Shown: positions 1-9,569 of the stretch, piece after piece
Layout of the letters: every line of letters begins with the position of its first letter
Position numbering within the stretch: the first letter of the stretch is position 1
Source of the DNA: Salinivibrio kushneri
GTDB taxonomy: Bacteria; Pseudomonadota; Gammaproteobacteria; Enterobacterales; Vibrionaceae
Reading direction: 5' to 3'
DNA length: 64,000 bases
NCBI RefSeq assembly: GCF_005280275.1
Contig: NZ_CP040022.1
Coordinates: 124,001-188,000 of the forward strand
The notes under the pieces: generated by a model
Told to the model about the DNA's origin: nothing
Databases searched by the model: none
The model's input: only the letters and a program-made list of their open reading frames with translations
Position numbers and translations under genes: made by a program

Positions 1-178
1 CCAAGCGCGGCCACCAGGTTAAATGCATCACCACCCCAATCGACGCACTGTCATCCAGCGACCACAGCGACTGCCAGAGCATAGATGCATTCACATCCCA
101 CTGCCCCAACTGAGTGGAGGCGAGGCTTAACAGTGCCGCCAGTAATGCCAAGGGCACCCATAACAGACTCAGTTTCAT
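1..178 (-). CDS. fhuB: Iron-siderophore ABC permease (FhuB-like), 5' part only
   Basis: This is the amino-terminal 59 codons of an inner-membrane permease; the rest lies beyond the left window edge. The start codon overlaps the stop of the upstream binding-protein gene by 4 bases (ATGA), so the two are translationally coupled. The visible protein begins with a hydrophobic first membrane segment (MKLSLLWVPLALLAALLSL) and reaches the Trp-Trp-Pro-Arg-Leu stretch typical of the first loop of FecCD-family permeases. Gene order ATPase, binding protein, permease matches fhuCDB. The assignment rests mainly on context because so little of the protein is visible. Confidence 0.75.
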   Translation of the reverse strand, partial: MKLSLLWVPLALLAALLSLASTQLGQWDVNASMLWQSLWSLDDSASIGVVMHLTWWPRL

Positions 179-1038
179 GACTGCCCTCCTTGCTCGGTCA
201 ATGCCGCGGTTACAAGGCGAGCAAATCGTAACGCCGATGGAATCGCACCAAAGCTCCATACCGGATCAATCATCAATGGCGTATGCCCCGTGCGTTTAAC
301 CAAATATTGCCAAAACATATTAGTCTTTAGGGTTTGCTCCACACCCGCGGGGAGTGGGCGCACAATCACCAGCTGCGCATCAAGGTCTAGCAGCTCGCGG
401 GTGGAAACCATGCTAAATCCCCAACTGTTGGTGGTGTTCTGCCACGCATTGCTGAGCCCCAATTCACTGATGGCGGCATGATACAAGCTGTTAGTCCCAA
501 ACACCCGTACATGGTTGGGGTCTAGGAACTGGATCATCAGCAGCGGGGGCTGTTCACCGGAGATGGTCTCGCGCAAGTTCGCCAGTTGCTGTTTCGCATT
601 GGTAATCAGGGTTTCACCCGCTTCAGGACGGTTGGCCTCGCGCGCAATTTGCCGCGTCACGGTTTTGAGCGATGACCAGCTTAGGCCACTTTCATACAGA
701 GGAATCGAGCTGACCGGCGCAATAGCGCTTAGCTTGGGCTTCATTGCCTTAAAAATGGGTGAAATTAGAATTTTATCGGGGTGAAGCTCGGCCAAACGCT
801 CCATGTTCGGCTGGGTGCGAAGCCCAATATCGACAGTGTCCTCTGGAATGGGCGGGGCTTTCACCCACGAATTGTAATCTGCCTTTTGCGCGACCGCGAC
901 TGGGGTAATGCCTAGCGCCAACAAGGTTTCAGTTTGGGTCCAATCCAGCGAGAGAATACGAGGCGACGCGCTGGCGCTAGCCGACATCATGGCCGCGGTC
1001 AGCCAGACCATAAGCGTCAAGAACGAAGACTTGATCAT
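175..1038 (-). CDS. fhuD: Periplasmic iron-siderophore binding protein (FhuD-like)
   Basis: A 287-residue class III periplasmic binding protein, likely delivering ferric hydroxamate siderophores to the FhuB permease. Residues 1 to about 25 form a signal peptide (ending ASASAS), followed by the family start motif PRILSLDWTQTETLLALG and the helix carrying TQPNMERLAELHPDKILIS. Length is normal for FhuD (about 290). The gene overlaps fhuC by 4 bases upstream and fhuB by 4 bases downstream, forming one operon. Substrate specificity within the siderophore group cannot be read from sequence. Confidence 0.85.
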   Translation of the reverse strand: MIKSSFLTLMVWLTAAMMSASASASPRILSLDWTQTETLLALGITPVAVAQKADYNSWVKAPPIPEDTVDIGLRTQPNMERLAELHPDKILISPIFKAMKPKLSAIAPVSSIPLYESGLSWSSLKTVTRQIAREANRPEAGETLITNAKQQLANLRETISGEQPPLLMIQFLDPNHVRVFGTNSLYHAAISELGLSNAWQNTTNSWGFSMVSTRELLDLDAQLVIVRPLPAGVEQTLKTNMFWQYLVKRTGHTPLMIDPVWSFGAIPSALRFARLVTAALTEQGGQS

Positions 1039-1814
1039 ACCGGAGATAACTCCCCCGGCATCGCAACCGCATAGCCGGCAGCATGATCGGCAATCGGCAT
1101 CTCAATGCCATAAATCGATTTGAGCGCCGACTCTTGAAACACATCGCTAACCGCGCCTTGAGTCAGGATTTGCCCGCTATGCAACGCGACAATCTCATCA
1201 CAAAAACGCGCCGCCATATTAATGTCGTGCACCACGATAATGATGGACTTATCCAGCTCTCGGCTGAGTTTGCGCACCAAGGTCATCACTTCAACTTGGT
1301 GGGCCACATCCAGCGCAGACAGCGGCTCATCGAGCAGTAAGTGACGCGTTTGCTGTGCCAGCAGCATCGCAATCCACAGCCGTTGGCGCTCGCCGCCCGA
1401 TAAGGTATCGACTAGGCGCTCGGCATAATCTTGAGTGCCAGTCAGTGCCATTGCCTCGTTGATCGCTTGGTGATCGGCTTTGGTCAACCGCCCCAGCAAA
1501 CCATGCCAAGGATAGCGACCAAAACTGACCAACTCATACCCGGTTAAGTTATCGGTTGCCGGTAAATGCTGTGGCAAATACGCCACCTCGCGCGCAAACG
1601 CTTTTTCCGACCATTTTGATAAGGGCTTTTGGTCTAATGTGATCTGCCCGCTGCTGGTTGCTTGCTGCTGCGCTAACAGTTTTATCAACGTTGACTTGCC
1701 CGAGCCATTGTGCCCGACCAACGCACAGATTTTTCCTGGCGTAAACGACAAGCTCACCTTATCGAGTAACACGTTTCCGTTGACGGCAAACGCAACGTCC
1801 TTTGCCTCTAACAT
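1035..1814 (-). CDS. fhuC: Iron-siderophore ABC transporter ATPase (FhuC-like)
   Basis: A 259-residue ATP-binding subunit that energises siderophore import at the inner membrane. It has Walker A (GHNGSGKST, about residue 35), the ABC signature LSGGERQRL and Walker B LLLDEPLSALD. It is first in a tightly overlapping fhuC-fhuD-fhuB operon transcribed leftward. The roughly 240 bases before its start are shared with the divergent cryptochrome gene; an AT-rich imperfect dyad near 1901-1921 could be a Fur site but is weak. No outer-membrane receptor gene is visible here. Confidence 0.88.
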   Translation of the reverse strand: MLEAKDVAFAVNGNVLLDKVSLSFTPGKICALVGHNGSGKSTLIKLLAQQQATSSGQITLDQKPLSKWSEKAFAREVAYLPQHLPATDNLTGYELVSFGRYPWHGLLGRLTKADHQAINEAMALTGTQDYAERLVDTLSGGERQRLWIAMLLAQQTRHLLLDEPLSALDVAHQVEVMTLVRKLSRELDKSIIIVVHDINMAARFCDEIVALHSGQILTQGAVSDVFQESALKSIYGIEMPIADHAAGYAVAMPGELSPV

Positions 1815-2053
1815 ATCCCGATCCTACTTTCGCAAACACAAGCGCGTGGCACTTGCCCGTTATCTCTGAGAGCGGTAATTTTCCGATGCTTAAAAGGTAA
1901 ATGCAAACCATTTTGATTTCGCTTTGTACGCTTAGCGCTTGTTAATCAGAGAAATTAGACCTCAACCCCGTCAGCATCAGGGATCCAAGCGCCATTCAGC
2001 CTCGTATCGCCACAGGTAAGTAAAAGATTGTTGTTACGACTGTCGAGAGCCCT

Positions 2054-3646
2054 ATGTCCGCGCCCATCAGCCTTGTGTGGCTAAAACGCGATTTACGCCT
2101 GCGGGATCATGCCCCGTTACAAGCTGCCATTGCCACTGGGCGACCCTTGGTGATCCTGTACCTGTTTGAGCCACTGCAGCTTGACGATCCACACCATAGC
2201 GAGCGCCATTGGCGATTTGTCTGGCAATCACTGTGCGATCTCAACCGACAGCTGGCGCCACTTGGCGGGCAGATCACCATTTGCCAAGGTGAGGCACTCG
2301 CCGTTTTCGACGCCATTCACCAGCAACACGCCATTGGCGCGGTGTACAGCCATCAAGAAATTGGCGTCGACGCGACATTTTCGCGAGATAAAGCGGTGGC
2401 GAAATGGCTGGCAAGCCATCAGATCCCTTGGCATGAATTTCCCACTGGGGCAGTGATCCGCGGCGCGAAAAGTCGGGTTGATTGGGACGCAGAATGGCAA
2501 AAGGTGATGCGCGCTCCCCTTGCCGATCCCGATTGGCAACAAGCGCGCTGGCTAGACACATCACTCACGCTACCCGCGCTCAAACACCACAATTGGGATT
2601 CTCCCGCGCCACGCTTTCAACCCGGCGGCCCGAGTTGGGCGTATAAAACCTTGCAGTCTTTTTTCCGCGAGCGCGGGCAAAGCTATCAACGCCACATCTC
2701 TAAACCGCTCGCCAGCCGCAAAAGCTGTACGCGACTGTCACCCTATCTTGCTTGGGGTAACATCAGCGTGCGCGAGATGTATCAAATCACCCTCCTCCAT
2801 TGGCAGAAAAAGGGTTGGCGGCGTGCGCTGGTAGCCATGGTGTCGCGTTTGCATTGGCACTGTCATTTTATGCAGAAATTTGAAAGCGAGCATCACATGG
2901 AGCATCGGCCCGTCAATCGAGGTTACTTACATTTTGAGTACGCAAACGGTCCGCAGAGCGATGCGCATCTGCTCGCATGGCAACAAGGGTATACCGGTTA
3001 TCCGCTCGTCGATGCCTGTATGCGTTGCCTACACGCCACCGGCTATATCAACTTTCGTATGCGGGCGATGCTGGTCAGTTTTTTAACCCACCATCTACTG
3101 ATTGACTGGCGGCGCGGTGTGCATCATTTGGCGCAGTTATTTCTCGATTTTGAGCCCGGCATTCACTACCCCCAGTTTCAAATGCAGGCTGGCGTGACGG
3201 GCGCCAATACCTTGCGCATTTATAACCCAGTGAAACAATCGCAAGAGCAAGATCCGCAAGGGGCATTTATTCGTGAATGGTTACCCGAGCTTTCTCCCTT
3301 GCCCGATAGCTTGATCCACACCCCGTGGCAAATGACCGATATGGAAGCGATGATGTACGGCGTGGTGCTTGGCGAAGACTACCCGAAACCCATTGTCGAT
3401 ATAGAACAAACCGGTAAACGTGCGCGTGACATTTTATGGTCGTTTCGTCAACAAGACGCGGTTCGCATCGAAAAAGCACGGATCCTCGCCACCCATGTGC
3501 GTCCAAACAGCCCTGAGCAAACAAATAGCCCTGAGCCAACAAAAAGCCCTGAACATCGAAAAAGCCCGGGGCACGCAGACAAGCGCACTAAAAAATCACG
3601 TTTACCAGCCACTCCATCCACTGGAGGTAACCCAGATGGCGCATAA
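2054..3646 (+). CDS. Cryptochrome/photolyase-family FAD protein
   Basis: A 530-residue protein of the DNA photolyase/cryptochrome superfamily: blue-light DNA repair or photoreception. Residues 5 to about 165 are the alpha/beta antenna-binding domain ([14 protein letters not shown] start), and about 210-445 the helical FAD domain ([34 protein letters not shown]). A basic tail of about 70 residues follows, including four six-residue Ser-Pro repeats (485-508) encoded by an exact 18-base period. Photolyases are usually 450-480 residues, so the tail is extra. The stop overlaps the start of a DUF2256 gene, a frequent genomic partner of this group. Whether it repairs DNA or only senses light cannot be decided from sequence alone. 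Confidence 0.85.
   Translation: MSAPISLVWLKRDLRLRDHAPLQAAIATGRPLVILYLFEPLQLDDPHHSERHWRFVWQSLCDLNRQLAPLGGQITICQGEALAVFDAIHQQHAIGAVYSHQEIGVDATFSRDKAVAKWLASHQIPWHEFPTGAVIRGAKSRVDWDAEWQKVMRAPLADPDWQQARWLDTSLTLPALKHHNWDSPAPRFQPGGPSWAYKTLQSFFRERGQSYQRHISKPLASRKSCTRLSPYLAWGNISVREMYQITLLHWQKKGWRRALVAMVSRLHWHCHFMQKFESEHHMEHRPVNRGYLHFEYANGPQSDAHLLAWQQGYTGYPLVDACMRCLHATGYINFRMRAMLVSFLTHHLLIDWRRGVHHLAQLFLDFEPGIHYPQFQMQAGVTGANTLRIYNPVKQSQEQDPQGAFIREWLPELSPLPDSLIHTPWQMTDMEAMMYGVVLGEDYPKPIVDIEQTGKRARDILWSFRQQDAVRIEKARILATHVRPNSPEQTNSPEPTKSPEHRKSPGHADKRTKKSRLPATPSTGGNPDGA
3506..3577 (+). repeat. Four tandem 18-bp repeats inside the cryptochrome tail
   Basis: Four consecutive 18-base units (3506-3523, 3524-3541, 3542-3559, 3560-3577) encode [18 protein letters not shown] and KSPGHA. 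The fourth unit has diverged most. Because the period is a multiple of three, unit gain or loss would keep the reading frame. Confidence 0.85.
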
Positions 3647-3797
3647 AAAGCCGCATCTCCCTAGCAAGGTATGTTTGACGTGCGAACGCCCCTTTACGTG
3701 GCGTAAAAAGTGGGCGCGCTGTTGGGACGAGGTTAGGTATTGCTCTGACCGTTGCCGTCGCGAAGGTCGTCGCCATGCGCGAGCGGCGACGCACTGA
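3636..3797 (+). CDS. DUF2256 small zinc-finger-like protein
   Basis: A 53-residue basic protein with C-L-T-C near residues 12-15 and later Cys-Ser-Asp-Arg-Cys, the four-cysteine pattern of DUF2256 proteins, which are commonly encoded next to cryptochrome/photolyase genes. The start at 3636 is set by a good ribosome site (GGAGG at 3623-3627) and overlaps the photolyase stop by 11 bases. Its last 65 bases overlap the 3' end of the convergent LysR gene. The molecular function is unknown; a role with the photolyase is inferred from location. Confidence 0.82.
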   Translation: MAHKKPHLPSKVCLTCERPFTWRKKWARCWDEVRYCSDRCRREGRRHARAATH

Positions 3798-4665
3798 ACG
3801 CATCTAACAGTGAATTCAATTGCGGATGCACCCACTGACGTTTAATCGATACCGCATAAAACGGCTCATACACACTCGGCAGTAGAGCGTAGCGGGTGAG
3901 TGTGCCACTATCTAGCTCATCGCGAACCACCACTTCAGGCATCACCGCTAACGCATCATTGTCGCGGGTTAATAGGCGCAACATCGCCATATCATTGGCC
4001 TCTGCCATGATGTACGGCTTGAGTTGATACTGCGCAGAGATGGCATCAAACCCAGAGCGAATCGGGTTGTCGCCATAAGGTAACACCCACGATTGGTGCT
4101 GGTAGCTGGCATCTAAGGTGGGTGATAAGGCTTTACCCGGCCAACCAATCACGGCTACCGGCTGGCGTGCCAGTTGCTGGTACTGCCAAATTTGTTTATT
4201 GGTGCCCCGCACCGCGATATTGGTTAACGCCAAATCCAACTGGTGATCAGACAGCGCATGAAGCAAGCCGGTTTGATCCATCGACTGCAACACATAACGA
4301 CACTCCCGTTGATTGACCAATGGCTGAATAAACTGCTCGATAAAGTTCCGCGACATGGTGGATAAGGTGCCAATGCGAATCGTGGCACTAGACAACGCCC
4401 CGCCGCTGGATAGCAACTGCTCTAACTCTTCCCCTTGGCGAAAAATCTCTTCGGCATAGTTCATCGCTTGATAGCCACTTTCGGTCAACGTCAATGTACG
4501 ACCTTGCCGCTCAAACAATTGCACCTGCATCGCCTGCTCAAGCTGCTTGATTTGTGACGACAGCGCCGACTGCGAAATATGCAGCTGGCGAGCGGTCTGG
4601 GTCAGGTTGCCGTGGCGCGCCACCTGCCAGAAATAATACAAATGATGGTAGTTGAGTCGGCTCAT
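3733..4665 (-). CDS. LysR-family regulator (NhaR-like), divergent from dabBA
   Basis: A 310-residue LysR-type transcription regulator. The winged helix-turn-helix covers residues 5-64 ([20 protein letters not shown], then [14 protein letters not shown]); the effector-binding domain fills the rest. The opening [13 protein letters not shown] resembles NhaR-like members. It is divergently transcribed from the DabB/DabA operon, the classic position for a regulator acting on its neighbour, with a dyad in the shared 99-base promoter region. Its 3' end overlaps the convergent DUF2256 gene by 65 bases, so the two transcripts are antisense there. Confidence 0.85.
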   Translation of the reverse strand: MSRLNYHHLYYFWQVARHGNLTQTARQLHISQSALSSQIKQLEQAMQVQLFERQGRTLTLTESGYQAMNYAEEIFRQGEELEQLLSSGGALSSATIRIGTLSTMSRNFIEQFIQPLVNQRECRYVLQSMDQTGLLHALSDHQLDLALTNIAVRGTNKQIWQYQQLARQPVAVIGWPGKALSPTLDASYQHQSWVLPYGDNPIRSGFDAISAQYQLKPYIMAEANDMAMLRLLTRDNDALAVMPEVVVRDELDSGTLTRYALLPSVYEPFYAVSIKRQWVHPQLNSLLDAFSASPLAHGDDLRDGNGQSNT

Positions 4666-4707
4666 CGTTCTCTAAAACAGAATGAAAAATAATTTATTAT
4701 GTATTTT

Positions 4708-4724
4708 ACTTAACTGTAGTAAGT
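4708..4724. promoter_or_regulatory. Candidate LysR operator between regulator and dabB
   Basis: The 17-base dyad ACTTA-N7-TAAGT has perfect five-base arms and includes a T-N11-A core, the usual LysR-box shape. It lies midway in the 99-base intergenic region between the divergent LysR gene and dabB. Seen directly; binding by the neighbouring regulator is inferred. Confidence 0.45.
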
Positions 4725-4764
4725 TTTCACAATGGTACGCATAACTGTTGCTGTGAGGTAAGTC

Positions 4765-6132
4765 ATGTTATCCCTATTTCTTGTTACGCCGCTCAAACTG
4801 GTACTGCTGGCACTGGTTGCGCTTCTTGGCGGTGTTATCTGGCGATACAGTGCCACTGCGTTTGCGGGCGAAGCCGACAAACACCGTTTTCTTTCATCCT
4901 TGCTGCTCACTTTGTCGGCAGTCTTGTTGGTTTTAGTTAGCAATCATCTGTTGCTGTTTTGGCTTGCTTGGGTGGCGGTTAGCCTCTCATTAGGTCGCTT
5001 AATTCTTTTCTATCCGCATCGGCCTCGCGCCCAACTCGCGGCGCATAAAAAAATGCTGCTCGCCCGCTTTAGCGAATTGCTACTCGGTGGCGCATTTTTA
5101 CTGTTGTTTTTCCACTACCAAACCGCGCAGATTGATCAATTGATGTTTCAAGTCAGCCAGCAGCCTCACACACTGACTGTAAGCATCGCCGCCTTTATGT
5201 TGGTGGGCGTGGCGATTATCAAGTGCGCGCAACTGCCCTTGCACGGCTGGTTAATTCAAGTGGTGGAAGCGCCAACGCCTGTCTCTGCCTTATTGCACGC
5301 CGGTATTGTCAACCTTGGCGGGATTTTATTGATGCTGTTCGCGCCAGTGCTCGCGGCGAGCCCCAGTGCCAGCCTTGCCCTGCTGGTTATCGCAGGCGTC
5401 AGTACGCTGGTGGCGGGACTGGTGAGCCTGACACGCGTGAGCATTAAGGTAAAACTGGCGTGGTCGACCGTCGCACAAATGGGTCTGATGTTAGTCGAAA
5501 TCGCCCTAGGGCTTTACGAGTTGGCACTGCTGCACTTACTGGCACACTCTTTCTACAAGGCGTTCTCTTTCCTCAACAGCGGCAATGGCGTGAATCATTG
5601 GCTCGCCACCCAATTGGCTGACGCCTCAGTCCCGCGTCGTAGCCATTGGCTTGCCGCGATGACCACCGCCGCCGGTTTGATTGTCGCCGTGCATCTGAGT
5701 GTTGGTATTTTAAATAGCTTGGCCGCCGGTTGGTTGCTGTGGATGGCGATGACCATGCTGCTATTACCGGCCTTCACCCGCCCAGGTGCTGCCCGCCCGA
5801 CACGCGTGCTGCTCAGTAGCGTGTTTGCACTTGGCTTGCTCGGGCTCTACGCCGCCATTAAACATAGCTTGATTGTGTTTGTCGCGGGCGGTAATGCCAC
5901 CTATTTATTTGCCGATGCCTTTGCGCTGGTGCTGTTTATCGCGCTATTTGCTCTGTCATTGGCGGTCCAGTACTGGCCTCACAAAGCGTGGGTCAACCGC
6001 CTGTTTATTTGGCTGAACGCCGGGGCTTACCTTGATGAGTGGGCGACGCGCCTAACGCTCAAATGGTGGCCGAGTGCTTCTTTAATCCAACTACAAACGA
6101 CCCAATGGCAACCGCATAAGGAGACGCGCTAA
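4765..6132 (+). CDS. dabB: DabB, NuoL-like membrane subunit of inorganic-carbon pump
   Basis: A 455-residue polytopic membrane protein of the proton-conducting NADH dehydrogenase/Mrp antiporter family. Conserved lysines and the motif PLHGWLIQVVEAPTPVSALLHAG, central to proton-channel subunits, are present around residues 155-180. It is shorter than NuoL (about 600) and is translationally coupled (TAATG) to a DUF2309 gene, which identifies it as DabB. In characterised DAB systems the cation gradient conducted by DabB powers carbon hydration by DabA. No other complex I subunits are nearby, ruling out a nuo operon. Confidence 0.87.
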   Translation: MLSLFLVTPLKLVLLALVALLGGVIWRYSATAFAGEADKHRFLSSLLLTLSAVLLVLVSNHLLLFWLAWVAVSLSLGRLILFYPHRPRAQLAAHKKMLLARFSELLLGGAFLLLFFHYQTAQIDQLMFQVSQQPHTLTVSIAAFMLVGVAIIKCAQLPLHGWLIQVVEAPTPVSALLHAGIVNLGGILLMLFAPVLAASPSASLALLVIAGVSTLVAGLVSLTRVSIKVKLAWSTVAQMGLMLVEIALGLYELALLHLLAHSFYKAFSFLNSGNGVNHWLATQLADASVPRRSHWLAAMTTAAGLIVAVHLSVGILNSLAAGWLLWMAMTMLLLPAFTRPGAARPTRVLLSSVFALGLLGLYAAIKHSLIVFVAGGNATYLFADAFALVLFIALFALSLAVQYWPHKAWVNRLFIWLNAGAYLDEWATRLTLKWWPSASLIQLQTTQWQPHKETR

Positions 6133-8579
6133 TGATTGCGAAAACGCCCAACGTATCTGCACACCCTGAGTCCCTCGATGTGAGCGATTTTCGCGATGCC
6201 ACCCAGCAAGCAGTCGCAGCGATTGCGCCAAGCTGGCCGTTGGATCAAATGATTGCGGTGAACCCATGGTGGCCGCAACGCTTTACGCCCATTGAGCACG
6301 TCTTTGCCGAGCAAGCGGTGTTAAGCGGCCACTGTCCGCTAATGTCGTCGGTGTACTATCTGTCGAATTGGCAATCGCCGATTAGTGAGGCACATCTTGC
6401 CGAGGCCATCTCAACCTCTGGCAGCGCATTGACGGTCAGTGATTGTCTGCGTGCGCTGCGCAGTCATAACAGTGATCTCCCGCGTTGGAAGCCATTGGCT
6501 GAATTGTGTGACCGCACTCGAGAAGCACAAGAAGGCTTATCGTGGCAGCAAGAAATCCAGCAGCAAGTGAGCCAGTTTCTCGCGCTTTATCACCAATACC
6601 CACAGCGTTTTGATGCCCAAGGCCAAGGCGGTGAGCACCTTTATCAATGCTGGTTGGATGTGGTGAGCCAAGATAAAGGCATTAAAACCCTCACAGGCGT
6701 GGATTTGCTCGCCGATTTCGCCGCTCTGCCCACCCAAATGGATGCCCTGATCGCGGAAGCCGCCGCCTTTTGGCAACCGATCCTTCACGACCAAGACGGC
6801 AACTTGGCCTACTGCCACGCGTTGATGCATGGCTTATCGGGTTGGGCAAGCTGGCAAGCCTGGTTAGATTGGCAACAACAGCTCAGTGACAGTGAACAGC
6901 AAGATCATGGCATGGGCCTATTCGCGATTTTACTCGCATGGGATACAGTGCTGGCACGCTGGCTTGCCAAACACCGTGAAACAGCGTGGGCAAGCATTCG
7001 CCAGTCCATGCACCATCAAGCGGTGAATGTGCGCCATTGGTATCACCAAGCACAACAACAGCTCGCGCCACTGTGGATTTGGCAACAAGCGCTGGAAATC
7101 AGTCAGCAGCGCCCTTGGGCGCACGCCTTGTCCACGCAGGCCAGTGTCGACACCCTTGCCACCTCGCCCACGTTGCAAGCTGTGTTTTGTATCGATGTGC
7201 GTTCTGAACCGATGCGCCGCGCATTAGAAGCACAATCCGATCGGGTTCAAACTCTTGGCTTTGCCGGCTTTTTTGGCTTGCCGATCGCTTATCAGCCCAC
7301 CGATAGCCATATTCATCGGCCACAACTGCCCGGCTTACTGGCGCCAGCGGTCACCGCCTCACAAACCCATGCTACCCCCGAACGCTGGTTGCGAATGACC
7401 AAGCTCGGCTGGCAGCGCAGTCTCGATGCGCCTGCCGCCAATTTAGGTATGGTCGAAGCCGGTGGCATGCTGAAGCTAGTGAGCCTATTAAAACGCGCAT
7501 TACGCATTTCTGGCACCGAAAATCCGCTAAATCGACTCAGCCATACTGACAGTGATTGGGCGCTCACCCGTGACAATACCCCGTTAAGCGCAGCAGAAAA
7601 GGCGGAGCTAGGCGCTGGTATCTTGCGGGCAATGGGCATTGCTGAGCAACTGGCCGATGCCGTCTTGTTGGTGGGTCATGGCAGTGAAACCTGTAACAAC
7701 CCTCATGCGGCAGGGCTTGACTGTGGTGCTTGCGGCGGACAAACCGGCGAGGTAAATGTCCGTGTGCTCGCACAATTGCTGAATGATGCCGAAGTGCGTG
7801 ATGCCATGGCACAACAAGGCGTAACCATTCCCGCCAGCACCCATTTTTATGCCGCCATGCACAACACCACTACCGACGCACTGGATGTCTTTCACGCCCC
7901 CGAGCATGCTGCGTGGCAAACTTGGCTGGCCGACGCGAGCGAGCATGCACGTGCAACTCGCGCCAACCAGTTTGATCAAACACCAACCCAACCATCTAAA
8001 CTTAAACGCTTCTTTGCCACACGGGCCAAAGACTGGGCACAAATGCGTCCTGAGTGGGGACTGTGTGACAACGCCGCGTTGATCGTGGGCCCGCGCACCC
8101 TGTCTCGACAGATTAATTTGCAAGGTCGCAGCTTTTTACACGACTACGACATGCACAAAGACCGTGACTTTAGCCAGCTTGAAGCCATCCTCACCGCGCC
8201 CATGGTGGTGACCAATTGGATCAATCTGCAGTATTTTGCTTCTGTCACCGCACCGGAAAAATTCGGCAGCGGAAACAAACTGCTACACAATATCGTGGGT
8301 GGCCACATTGGGGTGTTTGAAGGGAATGGTGGCGACTTACGAATCGGCTTATCACATCAATCCGTGCACGATGGTCGTCGATATCGCCACCAGCCAGTGC
8401 GATTAAGCGTATTTATCGCTGCCCCTCGGGAGGCAATTGATAGTATACTTGCACGCCATGACGATATAGCCGCGCTGGCGAATCACGGCTGGCTGTACTT
8501 GATGCAAATTGATGCACAAGGTGCAGTTTGGCAACGCGATCGCTCGGGTCAGTGGTATCACCTGAACGTAGCAACATAA
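6132..8579 (+). CDS. dabA: DabA, DUF2309 carbonic-anhydrase-like subunit
   Basis: An 815-residue DUF2309 (UPF0753) protein, the cytoplasmic zinc subunit of energy-coupled dissolved inorganic carbon accumulation. Zinc-site motifs of the family are seen: Cys-Ile-Asp-Val-Arg near residue 353 (Cys and Asp ligands), VGHG with His near 516, and the cysteine-rich DCGACGGQTGE near 530-535. Length matches the family (about 800). Its ATG overlaps the dabB stop by one base. In a heterotroph the pump probably supplies bicarbonate for anaplerotic and biosynthetic carboxylation, which is inference. Confidence 0.88.
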   Translation: MIAKTPNVSAHPESLDVSDFRDATQQAVAAIAPSWPLDQMIAVNPWWPQRFTPIEHVFAEQAVLSGHCPLMSSVYYLSNWQSPISEAHLAEAISTSGSALTVSDCLRALRSHNSDLPRWKPLAELCDRTREAQEGLSWQQEIQQQVSQFLALYHQYPQRFDAQGQGGEHLYQCWLDVVSQDKGIKTLTGVDLLADFAALPTQMDALIAEAAAFWQPILHDQDGNLAYCHALMHGLSGWASWQAWLDWQQQLSDSEQQDHGMGLFAILLAWDTVLARWLAKHRETAWASIRQSMHHQAVNVRHWYHQAQQQLAPLWIWQQALEISQQRPWAHALSTQASVDTLATSPTLQAVFCIDVRSEPMRRALEAQSDRVQTLGFAGFFGLPIAYQPTDSHIHRPQLPGLLAPAVTASQTHATPERWLRMTKLGWQRSLDAPAANLGMVEAGGMLKLVSLLKRALRISGTENPLNRLSHTDSDWALTRDNTPLSAAEKAELGAGILRAMGIAEQLADAVLLVGHGSETCNNPHAAGLDCGACGGQTGEVNVRVLAQLLNDAEVRDAMAQQGVTIPASTHFYAAMHNTTTDALDVFHAPEHAAWQTWLADASEHARATRANQFDQTPTQPSKLKRFFATRAKDWAQMRPEWGLCDNAALIVGPRTLSRQINLQGRSFLHDYDMHKDRDFSQLEAILTAPMVVTNWINLQYFASVTAPEKFGSGNKLLHNIVGGHIGVFEGNGGDLRIGLSHQSVHDGRRYRHQPVRLSVFIAAPREAIDSILARHDDIAALANHGWLYLMQIDAQGAVWQRDRSGQWYHLNVAT

Positions 8580-8587
8580 AACGGAGC

Positions 8588-9559
8588 ATGTCGTTGAAAA
8601 CGCAACTTCTCTCAGCGCAGTGTTCAACGGATCTAACACAAGCCGCCGAGCTGCTGAAAGCCGGCGAACAAGTCGCGGTGCCCACAGAAACCGTGTACGG
8701 TTTGGCAGCGGATGCCAGCAATCCAGACGCCGTCGCGGGCATTTTTACCGCCAAAGGACGTCCCGCCAATCATCCTTTGATTGTTCATCTCGGTGACGTC
8801 GCGTCGATCACCGAGTGGGCAACGCAGATCCCGGATGAAGCGTATAAGCTGGCGAATGCCTTCTGGCCAGGGCCGATGACGCTGCTGCTGCCACGAGCCG
8901 AGCATGTTTCACCGGTGGTTACGGGTGGATTAGATACCATTGGGCTTCGCGTGCCTGCGCAACCTGTGTTGTTGGACCTGCTCGCCACCCATCAACTTGC
9001 CGTTGCCGCCCCGTCAGCGAACCCGTATAAAAAGCTCAGCCCCACCACGGCAGAGCAAGTGGTGCATGGTTTAGGCGGAAAAATTGCGGCAGTCATTGAT
9101 GGCGGCCCTTGCCAACATGGGCTGGAGTCGACCATTGTCGATCTTACCAAGCGTCCTTTCAGTGTACTTCGCGCCGGTCCCATCACCGCCAGCGAGTTGA
9201 GCGCCGTGCTGGGTGAAACAGTCGAAGCCCCCGAGCAGCACGACACCGTGGTGCCCGGCAATGTGGGAAGCCATTACCAACCCAACACCCGGTTGCAGAT
9301 GGTGGCTGCGGACTTGTCTGATCTCCCTGCGCCCCATCCGGAAAAACGCGCGGCCTTGCTTCACTTTGGCGATGCCCCAACACGGGATGATCTGGTCTGT
9401 ATTGCCATGCCGGATGACGCCGCACGCTACGGGCAAGCGTTATATCACCAATTAGCGCAAGCCGACCAACTCGGCGTCGATGAAATCTGGCTCGCCCAGC
9501 CCCCTCATGGCGAGGCGTGGCTTGCGGTGCATGATCGCCTGCGCCGCGCCGTCAGCTAG
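8588..9559 (+). CDS. L-threonylcarbamoyladenylate synthase (Sua5/YwlC type)
   Basis: A 323-residue enzyme that makes threonylcarbamoyl-AMP from threonine, bicarbonate and ATP for the t6A37 modification of ANN-decoding tRNAs. The YrdC fold spans residues 15-200 (PTETVYGLAADA, KGRPANHPLIVH, TIGLRVPAQP, APSANPYKKLSPTTAEQV) and a smaller C-terminal Sua5 domain follows, with the PGNVGSHYQPNT linker. The first ATG outside dabA, at 8588, is taken as start; an open frame extends upstream inside dabA but without homology. It lies 8 bases after dabA and may be co-transcribed. Bicarbonate is a substrate shared with the DAB theme, perhaps by chance. Confidence 0.87.
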   Translation: MSLKTQLLSAQCSTDLTQAAELLKAGEQVAVPTETVYGLAADASNPDAVAGIFTAKGRPANHPLIVHLGDVASITEWATQIPDEAYKLANAFWPGPMTLLLPRAEHVSPVVTGGLDTIGLRVPAQPVLLDLLATHQLAVAAPSANPYKKLSPTTAEQVVHGLGGKIAAVIDGGPCQHGLESTIVDLTKRPFSVLRAGPITASELSAVLGETVEAPEQHDTVVPGNVGSHYQPNTRLQMVAADLSDLPAPHPEKRAALLHFGDAPTRDDLVCIAMPDDAARYGQALYHQLAQADQLGVDEIWLAQPPHGEAWLAVHDRLRRAVS

Positions 9560-9569
9560 TTTTTGACGC

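Noticed and set aside
1895-1925. Possible Fur box upstream of fhuC
   Set aside because: Only an imperfect AT-rich dyad (AAAT...ATTT) is seen; it matches the Fur consensus too poorly to list as a feature.
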